Assembly: GCA_002402635.1 (NCBI GenBank)
Contig: DHGE01000027.1
Span: 1-6,011, forward strand
Length of the DNA stretch: 6,011 nt
Origin: Deferribacterales bacterium UBA4806
Lineage (GTDB): Bacteria; Chrysiogenota; Deferribacteres; Deferribacterales; UBA228
Reading direction: 5' to 3'
Positions 5,658 through 6,011 of the stretch are shown here, in pieces. Both the position numbers and the translations under genes were made by a program. The notes under the pieces were generated by a model that was not told the DNA's origin, ran no database searches, and saw nothing but the letters and a program-made list of their open reading frames with translations. The first letter of the stretch is position 1, and each line of letters starts with the position of its first letter.

Positions 5658-5712
5658 TTTCTACCAACTTCGGAAGTTGGTAGAAAGTTCAACTTCCGAA
5701 GTTCAACGATTT
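5658..5712 (+). repeat. REPIN-like 55-base element, copy C
   Basis: Unit 1 AACTTC-G-GAAGTT (5666-5678) is extended to a perfect 16-bp stem covering 5656-5671 and 5673-5688. Unit 2 AACTTC-C-GAAGTT (5691-5703) follows 12 bases later, with tail CAACGATTT. Compared with copy A, the stem pair at 5663/5681 is A-T instead of C-G (3551/3569), a compensatory change. It lies 33 bases beyond the stop of the minus-strand sugar-nucleotide gene. Confidence 0.92.
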
Positions 5713-5745
5713 AAGTTAACAATTTTTATTATTGCAATGTAAGTC

Positions 5746-6011
5746 TTATTTGCTGATTAATTGTTTAAAATAAGAAATGGTTAATTTTAAGCCTTCATCT
5801 AAAGAAACTTTTGGTTCCCAATTCAATTTAATCCTGGCTAATGTAATATCAGGTTTTCTCCTTGCTGGATCATCATTTGGTAATTTGTTAAAAACTATTT
5901 TACTTTTCGAATTGCATAGCTTAATAATCTTTTGGGCTAATTCTAATATGCTTATTTCATTTGGATTGCCCAAATTTATAGGCCCTGTGAAAGAATCTTC
6001 TGATCCCATTA
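5746..6011 (-). CDS. UDP-glucuronate decarboxylase-like SDR enzyme, C-terminal fragment
   Basis: The frame ends at TAA (5746-5748) and runs off the right edge; the apparent ATG at 6007-6009 is internal, since the family usually reads LM here. The visible 87 residues contain FTGPINLGNPNEISILELA, then KSKIVFNKLPNDDPARRKPD, then ITLARIKLNWEPKVSLDEGL and a final helix ending in FKQLISK. This is the C-terminal substrate-binding part of extended short-chain dehydrogenases. It fits the UDP-glucuronate decarboxylase (UDP-xylose synthase) subfamily best, through the DDPxxRxPDITLAxxxLxWEP pattern. The enzyme would convert UDP-glucuronate to UDP-xylose with bound NAD+ in the cytosol, feeding surface polysaccharide synthesis. 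The N-terminal Rossmann motif and catalytic YxxxK are outside the window, so a related dTDP-glucose dehydratase or UDP-sugar epimerase cannot be fully excluded. Confidence 0.87.
   Translation of the reverse strand, partial: MGSEDSFTGPINLGNPNEISILELAQKIIKLCNSKSKIVFNKLPNDDPARRKPDITLARIKLNWEPKVSLDEGLKLTISYFKQLISK

Noticed and set aside
3546..5712. CRISPR array
   Set aside because: The repeats are about 700-1400 bases apart with genes between them and are themselves double palindromes, so spacing is wrong for CRISPR.

Overview
This is an AT-rich bacterial chromosomal window. The organism is probably a flagellated diderm: the left edge holds the end of a flagellar hook-filament junction protein, and two proteins carry Sec-type signal peptides without a lipobox. 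The coiled-coil membrane protein at 3713-4219 recalls families I associate with deep-branching Gram-negative thermophile and sulfur-cycle lineages (Nitrospirota, Deferribacterota, Aquificota). That placement is an impression from memory, not something the sequence proves.

Left part (1-3499): the 3' end of a flgL-like gene (+) converges on a large exported family 3 glycoside hydrolase of the BglX type (-), with a strong shared hairpin terminator between them. The hydrolase and a following metallo-beta-lactamase-fold hydrolase (+, glyoxalase II-like, all metal ligands present) diverge from an AT-rich intergenic region with promoter-like sequences on both strands.

Right part (3500-6011): an accessory segment. 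It contains a small exported coiled-coil/transmembrane protein (+) with its own near-consensus promoter, a ribbon-helix-helix antitoxin plus RelE/ParE-type toxin pair (-), and a hicB-hicA pair (-) whose hicA is broken by a one-base deletion. The C-terminal end of a UDP-glucuronate decarboxylase-like sugar-nucleotide enzyme (-) runs off the right edge.

Three copies of a 55-base element (3546-3600, 4936-4990, 5658-5712) punctuate this right half. Each is a pair of short palindromes in the REPIN style. Each lies 31-46 bases beyond a stop codon, and two copies bracket the hicBA locus. Copies A and C differ at only three positions, two of which form a compensatory pair in the stem, so the folded form appears to be maintained. 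This element family and the frameshifted hicA are the most interesting content. I see no CRISPR array, rRNA, tRNA or transposase gene.
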